Position numbers and translations under genes: made by a program. From Kitasatospora cinereorecta (GTDB lineage Bacteria > Actinomycetota > Actinomycetes > Streptomycetales > Streptomycetaceae): a stretch of DNA of 64,000 nucleotides. Location: contig NZ_JAMZDX010000003.1 in the NCBI RefSeq assembly GCF_024172095.1, positions 1 to 64,000 of the forward strand. Direction: 5' to 3'. Shown here in pieces: positions 17,033 through 25,834 of the stretch. The notes under the pieces were generated by a model. It had not been told where the DNA came from, made no database searches, and worked only from the letters and a program-made list of their open reading frames with translations. Numbering within the stretch: position 1 is the stretch's first letter; each line of letters begins with the position of its first letter.

Positions 17033-17144
17033 TCGCCGTCACCCGAGACCGCCGTCACACCGGAGTGGCGCCCGCCCGGAGCGCTGCCCCCGCCCGGAGC
17101 AGCGTCACCCAGGAGCGCCGTCACCCTGGAGCGCCGTCACCCCG
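17033..17144. repeat. Degenerate GCCGTCACCC tandem repeats
   Basis: Five imperfect copies of a G(C/A)CGTCAC(A)CC core, spaced irregularly and ending in two close 16-base units (around 17102-17133). The last copy overlaps the stop region of the minus-strand membrane-protein gene. The rest of 16775-17136 has no gene I can support. Confidence 0.55.
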
Positions 17145-17928
17145 GTGCGTCCAGCGGGACGGCCTCCAGCGCGGCCAGTACCTCCGGGGCGGAGACCAGC
17201 GCGTCCATCTCCTCCAGAGTCATCGGCTTGGACTCCTGCGGCTCCCCGCCCTCCCCCTGCGGCGGGGCGGCGTTCGGCTGCGTGCCCAGGCCGGCGATCC
17301 GGCCGTCCGGGGTGGCCAGCAGGAACTCGGTGCCCGGGTAGGAGGTGGACCGGTACAGCCAGCCGGTCGCGCCGTCCGGCAGGGTCCGGGCCGCGCAGTC
17401 GCTGGCGTACACCTTCTGCCCGCCCTGCGGCTCGCACGGCGAGGGCGGCCGACTGCCCGGCGTCAGCGGATTGCCCATGATCGTCGCCACCGCGGTGTAC
17501 CCGCCGTCGGCCCGCACCAGCCGGAAGGTGGTCGGGCCGCTGCCGTTCAGCACCCCGGTGTACCCGGGCGGCAGATGGGCGGCCAGGGCGCCGCGCAGCC
17601 GGGACTGCAGCGCGTCCAGCTGGTTCATCCCGTAGCTCGACGGCTGCGCCGTCGAGGGCCGCTCCTCCGCCGCTCCGCGCCCCGCCGGGCCCAGCAGCGT
17701 CGGCGCCCCCGACGACCCCGGCACCACCAGCGCCGCCGTGACCGCCAGCAGCGGCACCACCGCCAGCACCGCGGCGCCCAGCGCCAGCCGCCGCCGGGTC
17801 CGCAGCCGCCGCCCGCCGGCCCGTACGGCCGCCAGGACCGGGGGCTGCTCCGGCTCCGGCTGCTGCAGCACCGCCCGGAACACCTCCGCCGCCATCCGGC
17901 CGTCGAGGTCGTCCCCACCGTGCGTCAT
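17137..17928 (-). CDS. Single-pass membrane protein paired with the second SigE-family sigma factor
   Basis: A 263-residue protein. A 50-residue cytoplasmic N-terminus (MAAEVFRAVLQQ, then RAGGRRLRTRRRL) leads into one membrane helix (~53-75) and an outer domain. It lacks a zinc anti-sigma motif. Layout and charge pattern match the 1240-2418 product, although the outer domains differ. GGAGGGAAC just before the ATG at 17928 sets the start. It lies 125 bases downstream of the sigma gene on the same strand, so the two form one transcription unit. Likely role: partner or effector of that sigma factor (inference). Confidence 0.72.
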   Translation of the reverse strand: MTHGGDDLDGRMAAEVFRAVLQQPEPEQPPVLAAVRAGGRRLRTRRRLALGAAVLAVVPLLAVTAALVVPGSSGAPTLLGPAGRGAAEERPSTAQPSSYGMNQLDALQSRLRGALAAHLPPGYTGVLNGSGPTTFRLVRADGGYTAVATIMGNPLTPGSRPPSPCEPQGGQKVYASDCAARTLPDGATGWLYRSTSYPGTEFLLATPDGRIAGLGTQPNAAPPQGEGGEPQESKPMTLEEMDALVSAPEVLAALEAVPLDAPG

Positions 17929-18053
17929 GCCTGTTCCCTCCGTCTCGCTCCGCATCCCCGGCCCTGCCCGCCCATCCGCCCTGCCCGCCCAATCGCCCAT
18001 CTGCCGTGCCCGCCCGTCCGCCCCGCCGCCCGTCCGCCGGGCCACCGGCCCGC

Positions 18054-18557
18054 TCACGCCCCGGCGATCTCGTGCACCGAGTCGCCGAGGATGGACCGCA
18101 GCTGCGCCAGCCCGCGGTGGGCGTCCGACCGCACCGCGCCACTGCTCCGGTCGAGGATGGCGGCGCACTCCTCGACGCTCTGGTCCTCCCAGTACCGCAG
18201 CACCAGCACCGCCCGGTAGCCCGGCGTCACCCGGGCCAGCGCCGCCAGCAGCGCCAGCCGCCGGTCCGGGTCGGCGCCCACCGCCGCGGTCTCCGGCGGC
18301 TCGGCGAGAGCCACCTCGCCCGCCGAACGGCGCCGCCGCCCGTCCACGAAGGTCCGCACTAGCGTGGTGCGGGCGTAGCCCCCGGCGGTGTCCGGGTCGC
18401 GCAGGCGCGGCCAGCGCGCGTACACCTTGATCAGGGTCGACTGCACCAGGTCCTCGGCCAGGTGCCAGTCGCCGCACAGCAGGTACGCGGTGCGGCGCAG
18501 CGCCCCGTACCGGGCCGCGGTGAACTCCTCGAACAACCTCTCGCGCTCCGGCGACAT
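18054..18557 (-). CDS. SigE-family ECF RNA polymerase sigma factor (second copy)
   Basis: A 167-residue sigma factor. Region 2 shows HLAEDLVQSTLIKVYARWPR and region 4 shows GYRAVLVLRYWEDQSVEECA plus a helix-turn-helix with SSGAVRSDAHRGLAQLR. These are clearly related to, but different from, the 611-1153 product. ATG at 18557 gives the usual family N-terminus (RLFEEFTAARYGALRRTAYLL). It leads an operon with the membrane protein at 17137-17928. Its target promoters are not apparent from the sequence. Confidence 0.9.
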   Translation of the reverse strand: MSPERERLFEEFTAARYGALRRTAYLLCGDWHLAEDLVQSTLIKVYARWPRLRDPDTAGGYARTTLVRTFVDGRRRRSAGEVALAEPPETAAVGADPDRRLALLAALARVTPGYRAVLVLRYWEDQSVEECAAILDRSSGAVRSDAHRGLAQLRSILGDSVHEIAGA

Positions 18558-18692
18558 CCGTTCCCGGCCCCCTGTTCCGTCGTCCGTGCCGAGTTGCCCC
18601 GCAGGACGGTGGAGCCCCGCGTCGACTTCTACACGGGATCGGGTGCCGGAAATGTTGCGTCCCCGGCCGCCGAGGTCGGAGATGATCGGACG

Positions 18693-19829
18693 ATGGACGA
18701 CTCCACCGAGGCCACCCTCAAGGAACGCCGCTTCGCCGCCCGCCGACGCGCCGAGCGGCTGCTCTCCGGGCCCCGCCCGCAGACCGTGCGCGAGCGCCTG
18801 GCCGACCTGGCCACCCTCGCCGACGCCCCCTACGACCTCGACATCCCGACCGACATCTACGGCGACGGCCTGGTCCGCACCCTGGAACAGCGGGTCGCCG
18901 CGCTGCTCGGCAAACCCGACGCCGCGTACTTCCCCACCGGCACCATGGCCCAGCAGGCCGCCCTCCAGGTCTGGGCCGCCCACCGGAGCGACGGCCGCTA
19001 CAGCGACAGCCGCACCGTCGCCATGCACCCGCTCGCCCACCCCGAGGTCCACGAGCGCCAGGCCCACGCCCGGCTCAGCGGTCTGCGGACGGTCTGGCCG
19101 ACCACCGCCCCGCGGCTGCCCACCGCCGCCGAACTCCGGTCCTTCGACGAGCCGTTCCACACGCTGATGCTCGAACTCCCGCTGCGCGAGGCGGGGTTCG
19201 TGCTGCCCGGCTGGGGGGAACTGTCCGAGGTCTACGACGTGGCCGAGGAGAGATCCTGGAGAGTTCACCTGGACGGTGCCCGACTCTGGGAGTCCGCCCA
19301 CCACTTCGGCCGCTCCCTGCCCGAGATCTGCGAGCGGGCCGACTCGGTGTACGTCTCCTGCTACAAGACGATCGGCGCGCACAGCGGCGCCCTGGTCGCC
19401 GGTGACGAGGAGTTCGTCCGCGAGGCCAAGGTGTGGCGCCACCGCTACGGCGGCAAGCTCTTCCAGCAGTGGCCCGCCGTGCTCACCGCCCTGGCCGGCC
19501 TCGACCGCGAACTCCCGCGCCTGGACGACTGCATCACTCACGCCAAGACCGTCGCCGACGCGCTCGCCGAGGCCCCCGGCGCCCGGGTCAACCCCGACCC
19601 GCCGCACACCCACCAGTTCCAGCTCTGGCTGCCGCACCCCGCCGAGGCCCTCGACCGGGCCGGGGTCGCCCTCGCCGAACGCGACGGCATCGCCCTGTTC
19701 GGCGCCTGGCGCGACGCGGGCCCGCTCCCCGGCCTCGCGATGACCGAGGTCACCGTCGCCGCCGACGCCCTCGACTGGACCCCGAAGGAGATCACCGACG
19801 CCATGGCCGCCTTCCTCGAGCTGATCTAG
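18693..19829 (+). CDS. Threonine-aldolase-like PLP enzyme (beta-eliminating lyase family)
   Basis: A 378-residue fold-type I pyridoxal-phosphate enzyme. The PLP lysine is likely Lys225 in SCYKTIGAHSGALVAG, and the Asp that contacts the PLP ring is in HLDGARLWES. Segments such as FPTGTMAQQAAL match the threonine aldolase/aromatic amino-acid beta-lyase family, which cleaves beta-hydroxy amino acids to glycine and an aldehyde. The N-terminus is about 35 residues longer than that of typical low-specificity threonine aldolases. The start is the first ATG before the domain; GATGAT six bases upstream weakly resembles a leaderless -10. Confidence 0.82.
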   Translation: MDDSTEATLKERRFAARRRAERLLSGPRPQTVRERLADLATLADAPYDLDIPTDIYGDGLVRTLEQRVAALLGKPDAAYFPTGTMAQQAALQVWAAHRSDGRYSDSRTVAMHPLAHPEVHERQAHARLSGLRTVWPTTAPRLPTAAELRSFDEPFHTLMLELPLREAGFVLPGWGELSEVYDVAEERSWRVHLDGARLWESAHHFGRSLPEICERADSVYVSCYKTIGAHSGALVAGDEEFVREAKVWRHRYGGKLFQQWPAVLTALAGLDRELPRLDDCITHAKTVADALAEAPGARVNPDPPHTHQFQLWLPHPAEALDRAGVALAERDGIALFGAWRDAGPLPGLAMTEVTVAADALDWTPKEITDAMAAFLELI

Positions 19830-19868
19830 TCTCAGCTGCAGACATCGTGCGGAGGGGGAGCGGGGCGG

Positions 19869-20195
19869 ATGGAGCAGAAGGTCGAACTGGCGGATGCCAT
19901 CGAGGCGATCCGGCAGGAGCTGCTGGACGCGGCGGCCCGGGGTGCCGGGCAGCCGATCCAGTTCGAAGTCGGCCCGGTGCAGCTGGAGTTCACCGTCGAG
20001 CTGAAGAAGGACGCCAGGGCCAAGGGCGGCGTCAAGGCCTGGGTGCTCTCCGGCGACCTGGAGGCCGGGGTCGCCCACGGCCGGGTCCACAAGGTCTCCG
20101 TCACCCTCAACCCCCGGCAGGCCGGCACCACCGACAACCCGCTCGTCGGCAACCCCGACCAGGGCTCCGCCGACGGCTTCGCCGTGGACCGCTGA
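19869..20195 (+). CDS. Trypsin-co-occurring (trypco2-type) domain protein
   Basis: A 108-residue soluble protein starting MEQKVELADAIEAIRQELLD, with an amphipathic helix then beta strands (IQFEVGPVQLEFTVELKK, HKVSVTLNPR). This fits the small trypco2 domain that accompanies trypsin-like proteases in NTPase-based conflict systems. GGAGGGGGAG before the ATG is a strong ribosome-binding site. Its stop (20193-20195) is separated by one base from the GTG of the trypsin-NACHT gene, so the two are translated together. Role: probably a regulatory or adaptor partner of the protease (inference). Confidence 0.75.
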   Translation: MEQKVELADAIEAIRQELLDAAARGAGQPIQFEVGPVQLEFTVELKKDARAKGGVKAWVLSGDLEAGVAHGRVHKVSVTLNPRQAGTTDNPLVGNPDQGSADGFAVDR

Positions 20196-20196
20196 G

Positions 20197-23100
20197 GTGC
20201 CCGTCCACCCGGGCGCCCAGCGGATCGCGGCCGTCCGGGCGGGCGGTCAGGGCAGCGGCTACCTGCTCTCCGCCCGCCTGCTCCTGACCGCCGCCCACGT
20301 CGTGCGCGGCGGCGGACCGATCACCGCGACCGTCCACGGCGGACGCGGCTGGATCCGCTGCCGCGAACTCTGGCGCCGCCAGGACGACACCCACGACCTC
20401 GCCCTGCTGCTCGCCGAGGACGACCTGGTCCGCCCCGACGTCGCCGCCGGCTTCGAGCCCCTGCGCCTCGGGCGCCTGAACGGCCTGGAACCCGTCCACG
20501 GCTGCCACGCCACCGGCTTCCCCGACCTGGAGCGCACCGGCGACCGGCTGGAGAGCGGCCAGCTCTGGGGCACCGTCGCCCCCGGCACCCACCTGCTCGC
20601 CGGCCGGTACGTGCTCAGCGCCGCCGACACCCCGCCGGCCGGGGACGCCGCGGTGCCGTGGCGGGGCATGTCCGGCGCCGCCGTCTTCTTCCGCGGCCTG
20701 CTGCTCGGAGTCGTCTCCGCCGAGGTCCGCCCCGAGCTCTGGCGGCACAGCCGCCTCGAACTCACCGCCGTGGCCGGCTCCGGCCTCGCCGAGATCCTCA
20801 CCGAACAGCTCGGCACGGCCCCACCCTGCCTCACCGTCACCGAACAGGACGTCGCCGACGCCGACTTCGAGGCCCGGTACGCCCGCGCGGTCCGCGCCGA
20901 CCACGGCCAGCTCCGGATCTTCGGCCTGGACGTCTCCCGCGCCCAGTCCCGCCCCCGCGACATCGACACCGCCTACCTCAGCCTGGAAGCCGAGGCCGCC
21001 GGCAAGGCGTCCGAGCCCGACGCCCATCCCTTCGACGCCCCCGGCCCGCTCCGGATCGAGCAGGCCCTGCGCGGCCGCCGCCGGGTCCTGCTGCGCGGCC
21101 AGGCCGGCTCCGGCAAGAGCACCCTGGTCCAGTGGCTCGCCGTGCACGCCGCCGCCGGCACCCTCGGACCCGACCTCGCCGAGTGGGACCGCCGCGTCCC
21201 GTTCGTCCTGCGGCTGCGGTCGCTGTACCGGCTGCGCAACCTCAGCCCGCGTCCCGCCGAGTTCCTGGAGGTCGACGGCAGCCCGCTGGCCGACAGCCAA
21301 CCCGCGGGCTGGGCCGAGCGCGTGCTGCGCGGCGGACGGGCCCTGCTGCTGGTCGACGGTCTGGACGAGATCCCCGAGGACGACCGCGCCGAGGCCGAAC
21401 AGTGGCTCGCCGGCCTCTTCCGGCACTACCCGGACATCCGCTGCCTGGTCACCGTCCGCCCCTCCGCCGTCCCGGCCGACTGGCTCGCCCACCTCGCCTT
21501 CGACGAGCTGGCCCTGCGCCCGATGAACGCGGCCGACCGGCGGACTCTCGTGGTCCGCTGGCACCGGGCGATCGCCGCCGAACTCGGCGACGGCGAGGAC
21601 GCCGAGCGCGAACGCGGCGAGATCGACCAGCTCCGGAGCGACCTGCTGCACACCCTCGCCGCCTCCCCGGACCTCGACGCGCTCACCGACAGCCCGCTGC
21701 TGTGCGCGATGATCTGCACCCTGCACCGGGAGTGGGACGGCGCGCTGCCGCACCGCAAGATGGACCTGTACGAGGCCGCGCTCAACATGCTGCTGGTCCG
21801 CCGCGACCAGCAGCGCAAGGTCGGCCGGGTCGAGGGCGTCGACCTCGCCAAGGAGGAGCAGCTCGCCGTCCTCCAGCGGATCGCCTACTGGCTGACCGTC
21901 AACCGCCTCTCCGAGGGCGGCCGGTCGGACGCCCTGCGGCTGATCGACCGCCTCCGCAGCAGCTTCTCCGGCCCCTCGCGCGCCGTCTCGGCCGACCAGG
22001 TCTTCACCCACCTGCTCAACCGCTCCGGCCTCCTCACCGAACCCGGCAGCGACACCTTCGCCTTCGTCCACCGCACCTTCCAGGACTACCTGGCGGCCCG
22101 CGAGTTCGCCGAGGAACGCAGCTTCGGCCTGCTGCTGGGCAACGCCGGCGACGAGCAGTGGGCCGACGTGATCCGGATGACCGTCGGCCACCTCCCCGCC
22201 CGCACCCGCCCCGACCTGCTGCGCGGCCTGCTCCAGGAGGCCCAGGCCGCCAATCGGGCCCTGAACATCCGCATGCACGTGCTGGCCGCCACCTGTCTGC
22301 CCTACGCCACGCTGCTGGACGAGCGCGTCCGGGAGCTGATCCTGACGCAGATCCGCCGCCTGCTGTCCAGCTGCGCGGAGCAGTTCACGCCGTCGGACTG
22401 GAACCAACTGCTGCTCGTCGGCGAGGCCCTGATCCCCCATCTCCCCGAGAAGCTGCCCGCCGGCCCACCGGAGGTGCGGCGGAACCTGCTGCGCCTGGCC
22501 GGACGGATCGGGGGGCACAGTGGCCTGTGGTGGCTCGGCGAGGTCGCTCCGACGGTGTCCGGCGTGGAGGCCACCGACCTGCTCGATGCATGGGACCGTT
22601 TCGATCCGGAGACCTATGTACGAACGGTGCTCCGGCACGTCGACCTGAGCGAGGCCACGCTCATGATCGGTGACGAGGTCTCCCTGCTCCTGCTCCCGGC
22701 CCTCGGCCGGATCGGGACGGTGTACTGGTACGGCCGCGGGCTGGAGACGGACTCACTGGCCGGGCTCGACGCCGAATGCCTGCTGCTGCAGCTGGACGAG
22801 GAGGTCGAGGACCTCGCGTTCCTCACGGGCTGCGGTCCGATCCGGCAGCTCGACCTGATCGGTTGCGGAGGTCTGCGGGACCTCTCCGCGCTCGCCGACC
22901 TCCCGGTGCGCGCGGTCGGCTGGTTCGCGGACGGGACCGGCGTCCAGCGCGCGTTCTGGGAGGCGATCGTCGAGAACCCGGAGCTGCGATCGCTGCGCTC
23001 CGACCCGAGGCTGGTCCTCGCCGCCGATCCGGCCAAGCCGCACCCGACCCTGGCCGAACTCACCCTCACGCTGGGTGCGGGGCCGCTCGAACTCCCGGAC

Positions 23101-23292
23101 CTCGCCCGGCTCTTCCTCGGGCTGCGGACCCTTCGGCTGGAGATCCTGGAGGACGGCGCCGACCTCTCGCCGTTCAAGGCCCCGCCCGGTGTTCTGGTCG
23201 ACGTCAGCCACCGCCCCGACGTCACGGACATCGCGGGCGTGGACCCCCTGCCGCCGGGCTGGACCCTCACCGAGCGGATCCCGGGCCAGTAG
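20197..23292 (+). CDS. Trypsin-like protease / NACHT NTPase / leucine-rich-like repeat protein
   Basis: A 1031-residue NLR-like protein. Residues 5-205 are a trypsin-like domain with catalytic His34 (LLTAAHVV), Asp67 (DDTHDLALLL) and Ser159 (WRGMSGAAVF). A NACHT-type P-loop NTPase follows: Walker A GQAGSGKST (301-309) and Walker B LLLVDGLDE (383-391). Then come winged-helix and helical segments (to ~800) and a C-terminal part with leucine-rich-like repeats (LDLIGCGGLRDLSALADLPV) as possible sensor. Such architectures are known from predicted conflict systems, and related bacterial NACHT proteins defend against phage. Inferred job: sensing through the C-terminus, NTP-dependent assembly, then proteolysis. 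The GTG follows one base after the trypco2 stop. Confidence 0.88.
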   Translation: MPVHPGAQRIAAVRAGGQGSGYLLSARLLLTAAHVVRGGGPITATVHGGRGWIRCRELWRRQDDTHDLALLLAEDDLVRPDVAAGFEPLRLGRLNGLEPVHGCHATGFPDLERTGDRLESGQLWGTVAPGTHLLAGRYVLSAADTPPAGDAAVPWRGMSGAAVFFRGLLLGVVSAEVRPELWRHSRLELTAVAGSGLAEILTEQLGTAPPCLTVTEQDVADADFEARYARAVRADHGQLRIFGLDVSRAQSRPRDIDTAYLSLEAEAAGKASEPDAHPFDAPGPLRIEQALRGRRRVLLRGQAGSGKSTLVQWLAVHAAAGTLGPDLAEWDRRVPFVLRLRSLYRLRNLSPRPAEFLEVDGSPLADSQPAGWAERVLRGGRALLLVDGLDEIPEDDRAEAEQWLAGLFRHYPDIRCLVTVRPSAVPADWLAHLAFDELALRPMNAADRRTLVVRWHRAIAAELGDGEDAERERGEIDQLRSDLLHTLAASPDLDALTDSPLLCAMICTLHREWDGALPHRKMDLYEAALNMLLVRRDQQRKVGRVEGVDLAKEEQLAVLQRIAYWLTVNRLSEGGRSDALRLIDRLRSSFSGPSRAVSADQVFTHLLNRSGLLTEPGSDTFAFVHRTFQDYLAAREFAEERSFGLLLGNAGDEQWADVIRMTVGHLPARTRPDLLRGLLQEAQAANRALNIRMHVLAATCLPYATLLDERVRELILTQIRRLLSSCAEQFTPSDWNQLLLVGEALIPHLPEKLPAGPPEVRRNLLRLAGRIGGHSGLWWLGEVAPTVSGVEATDLLDAWDRFDPETYVRTVLRHVDLSEATLMIGDEVSLLLLPALGRIGTVYWYGRGLETDSLAGLDAECLLLQLDEEVEDLAFLTGCGPIRQLDLIGCGGLRDLSALADLPVRAVGWFADGTGVQRAFWEAIVENPELRSLRSDPRLVLAADPAKPHPTLAELTLTLGAGPLELPDLARLFLGLRTLRLEILEDGADLSPFKAPPGVLVDVSHRPDVTDIAGVDPLPPGWTLTERIPGQ

Positions 23293-23297
23293 CACGA

Positions 23298-23328
23298 CGG
23301 CCCCCGGCGGAAGATCCGCCGGGGGCCG
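23298..23328. terminator. Bidirectional terminator hairpin
   Basis: CGGCCCCCGGCGG (23298-23310) pairs perfectly with CCGCCGGGGGCCG (23316-23328) around AAGAT, between the convergent NACHT and metalloprotease genes. Confidence 0.75.
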
Positions 23329-23346
23329 CCGTTCAGGCGCGGAAGG

Positions 23347-25692
23347 TTACTTCACGGGCCGGACGAAGACGAGGGTCTCCAGCTTGTTGAAGCTGTTCCA
23401 GAGGACCTCGATCTGCGTGTGGGTGTCGGGCACCTGGACGCTGCTGTACTGGTTGGACGCGTCCCAGTACTTGTTGGTGTGGTCGTTGAAGACCGTCACC
23501 CCGCGCTCACCCTTGATGGTGGTGGCGACGTCGGCCTTGTGCAGGTTCAGGCCGTCGGTGCGCTCGAAGCCGAAGGTGGAGTCGTAGCCCTGGACGCGCG
23601 GACGCATCAGGGTGCCGTCGGACCACTTCAGCGGGGTCGGGTGGGCGTCGATCGGGAGAACGAGGCCGGAACCCGGGTGGTTGGCCACGTTGTTGTCCGT
23701 CTGCGAGGCGTCCCACAGCCAGATCAGCAGGCCGTTCTGGTTGGCGTAGTGCTCGACCCAGTTCGGCTTGGTGGTGCTGAAGCCGAAGTTGTACGGGCCG
23801 GTCTTCAGCGTGGTGTCGAAGGACACGTACTGACGGTTCTCGACCAGGTACTTCTGGTCGTAGTCCTTGGAGAACTTGCCCGTGATCCGGGAGAAGCCCT
23901 TCGCGGTCCAGCCGTTGTCGCCGTTCTCCGCACCGTCGGTGAGGATCGCGGTGCCGTCGGCGGTGATGGCGATCTCGTCGAGGGCCAGGCCCTTCATGTG
24001 AACGCCACCGTCGGTGGTGTTGTGGAAGCGCACCTGGATCTTCTTGCCGGCGAAGGCGTCGAGCGAGAAGGCCAGGTCACCCCAGTTGCCGCCGGAGTTG
24101 CCGTTGATGGCGTTGTCCGGGAGCGCGGTGCCGTTCCAGGTACCGGCCAGCGGCGCCCAGTTGGCGCCACCGTCGACGGAGACCTCGGCGTACGCGTAGT
24201 CGTAGTCGGTCTCGAGGTCGTACCAGGCCTTCGCGGTGAGCTTGGCCGAGGTCTTCCCGGTGAGGTCGACGTCGCGGGTCAGCGTGACGTTGAGGTTGTC
24301 GTCGCTGCCGCTCCACCACTCGTTGCCACCCGCGAACGGGGTGTTGATCTCGGTGGTGACGGTCTTCTTCGGCAGGTCGACGACCAGCGCCTGCTTGCGC
24401 TTGGTGTTGTACTCGACCGGGCCGAGCAGGCTGAGCTTGTAGTCGCCCGCCTTGGCCGAGTCGAAGTCCAGCCAGCCGAGCTGCAGCTTGGACCAGACGT
24501 CGAGGTCGTCCGGCATGTCGCCGATCGAGTTCTTGCCCTCGCCGAGCCAGGAACCCGAGGACATCAGCGACCAGAAGCCGACAGAGTTGTCGATGCCCTG
24601 GCCGGAGGTGTCGTAGAGGTCCGGCAGACCGAGGTCGTGGCCGTACTCGTGGGCGAAGACGCCCAGGCCGCCGTTCTCCGGCTGCATGGTGTAGTCGCCG
24701 ACCCAGATGCCGGTGGTGCCGACCGGGGTGCCGCCCAGCTTGTTGTTGTCCGGGCCCTGCTTGCCGGCCTGGCTGCCGTACACGTACGAGCGGTGGGCCC
24801 AGAGCGCGTCGGTGCCCTGGACGCCGCCGCCGGCGGACTCGTCCTCACCGGCGTGCACGATCTGGAAGTGGTCGATGTAACCGTCGGGCTGGTTGAAGTT
24901 GCCGTCGTGGTTGTAGTCGTACCGGTCCCACTGGTCGTACTGCGCCAGGGTGGCCTTGATCTGCTCGTCCGACTGGCCCTTGGCCTTCTGGTCGGCGACC
25001 CAGGCGTTGATGCCGTCGCGGATCAGGTCCTGCGCGTTGTTGCAGACGTGGCCGCCGCAGTAGTTCGAGCCGTAGCGGGCCTCGTTCCACGGCACCCGGA
25101 CCCAGTCGGTGACCTGGCCGTCGACCGAGTACCGGCCCGAGGACTGCTTCTCGTAGAAGGTCTTCAGCGAGGGCTGGGTCTTCGAGAAGTACAGGTCCTG
25201 GTAGTGGGCCTGGTTGTAGTCGGCCTGCCAGGCGGTCGAGTTGTTGGTCGCCGCGTCCGGCTTGGCGATCTGGTTGTGCGCCGGGCCGGGCTGGCCGCCG
25301 TACTTGACCTTGCCGTCCGGAGTCTTGGTGGTGCTGTCCACCTGGTCACCGAAGTCCACCAGGATGGTGAAGATCTTGTCGGTGCGCTCGCGCTTGAGCT
25401 CGACGTACTTGTCGCGGCCGAGCTTGACGCTGGTGGAGCCACCGTGCGACTCGATCTTGGCGGTGCCGTTCATCAGCTGCTCGACGGCAGCCTTCTGCTC
25501 GGCGTTCACCTTGTCGGTGAGCGGGCCGGGCAGGTCATGCGGAACGCTCGTGGCCTGGGCGGCGTCGGCCGGGTCGCGCGGAACGGGCGTGACCGGAGCG
25601 GCGTTGGCCATGCCCGGGAGCAGACCCGCACCGAGCGCCGCGGCGACTGCGACGGCCGCCGAGGCCGCAGCGGCCCTCTTGGATATCTTCAA
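23347..25692 (-). CDS. Secreted M6-type (immune-inhibitor-A-like) zinc metalloprotease
   Basis: A 781-residue exported protease. The N-terminal signal peptide (KISKRAAAASAAVAVAAALG, cut after about ANA) precedes a propeptide region. The zinc site is HEYGH (348-352) in FAHEYGHDLGLPDLYD, of the M6 family. Beta-rich C-terminal domains include a jelly-roll-like segment that follows GSDDNLNVTLTRDVDL. The start is TTG at 25692: an in-frame TAA lies 8 codons upstream, no ATG or GTG intervenes, and GGGGAGGA sits 10 bases before it. The protein probably degrades extracellular protein. Its AT-richer upstream region holds the promoter. Confidence 0.88.
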   Translation of the reverse strand: MKISKRAAAASAAVAVAAALGAGLLPGMANAAPVTPVPRDPADAAQATSVPHDLPGPLTDKVNAEQKAAVEQLMNGTAKIESHGGSTSVKLGRDKYVELKRERTDKIFTILVDFGDQVDSTTKTPDGKVKYGGQPGPAHNQIAKPDAATNNSTAWQADYNQAHYQDLYFSKTQPSLKTFYEKQSSGRYSVDGQVTDWVRVPWNEARYGSNYCGGHVCNNAQDLIRDGINAWVADQKAKGQSDEQIKATLAQYDQWDRYDYNHDGNFNQPDGYIDHFQIVHAGEDESAGGGVQGTDALWAHRSYVYGSQAGKQGPDNNKLGGTPVGTTGIWVGDYTMQPENGGLGVFAHEYGHDLGLPDLYDTSGQGIDNSVGFWSLMSSGSWLGEGKNSIGDMPDDLDVWSKLQLGWLDFDSAKAGDYKLSLLGPVEYNTKRKQALVVDLPKKTVTTEINTPFAGGNEWWSGSDDNLNVTLTRDVDLTGKTSAKLTAKAWYDLETDYDYAYAEVSVDGGANWAPLAGTWNGTALPDNAINGNSGGNWGDLAFSLDAFAGKKIQVRFHNTTDGGVHMKGLALDEIAITADGTAILTDGAENGDNGWTAKGFSRITGKFSKDYDQKYLVENRQYVSFDTTLKTGPYNFGFSTTKPNWVEHYANQNGLLIWLWDASQTDNNVANHPGSGLVLPIDAHPTPLKWSDGTLMRPRVQGYDSTFGFERTDGLNLHKADVATTIKGERGVTVFNDHTNKYWDASNQYSSVQVPDTHTQIEVLWNSFNKLETLVFVRPVK

Positions 25693-25834
25693 CGTGGTGA
25701 CGTCCTCCCCTTACCGGCGTGGCTCTTGGCCTCGCCGGTGAACCAATGAAAGACAGGTGGAGGACATTCGATCCAAGTATGAGTAAAAAAGAAAGACCTT
25801 GACCATGGCATGGCCACGGCGCTATCCTCCGGCA

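Noticed and set aside
16775..17130. c-di-AMP (ydaO-type) riboswitch before the M23 peptidase gene
   Set aside because: Expected because disA is nearby and such riboswitches control some Streptomyces wall hydrolases, but the conserved riboswitch core (for example GCTAACCTCG-like ends) is not present on the minus strand.
20107..22638. 843-codon minus-strand frame opposite the NACHT gene
   Set aside because: Shadow frame with Gly/Val/Glu/Gln-rich composition; the plus strand carries the trypsin and NACHT motifs.
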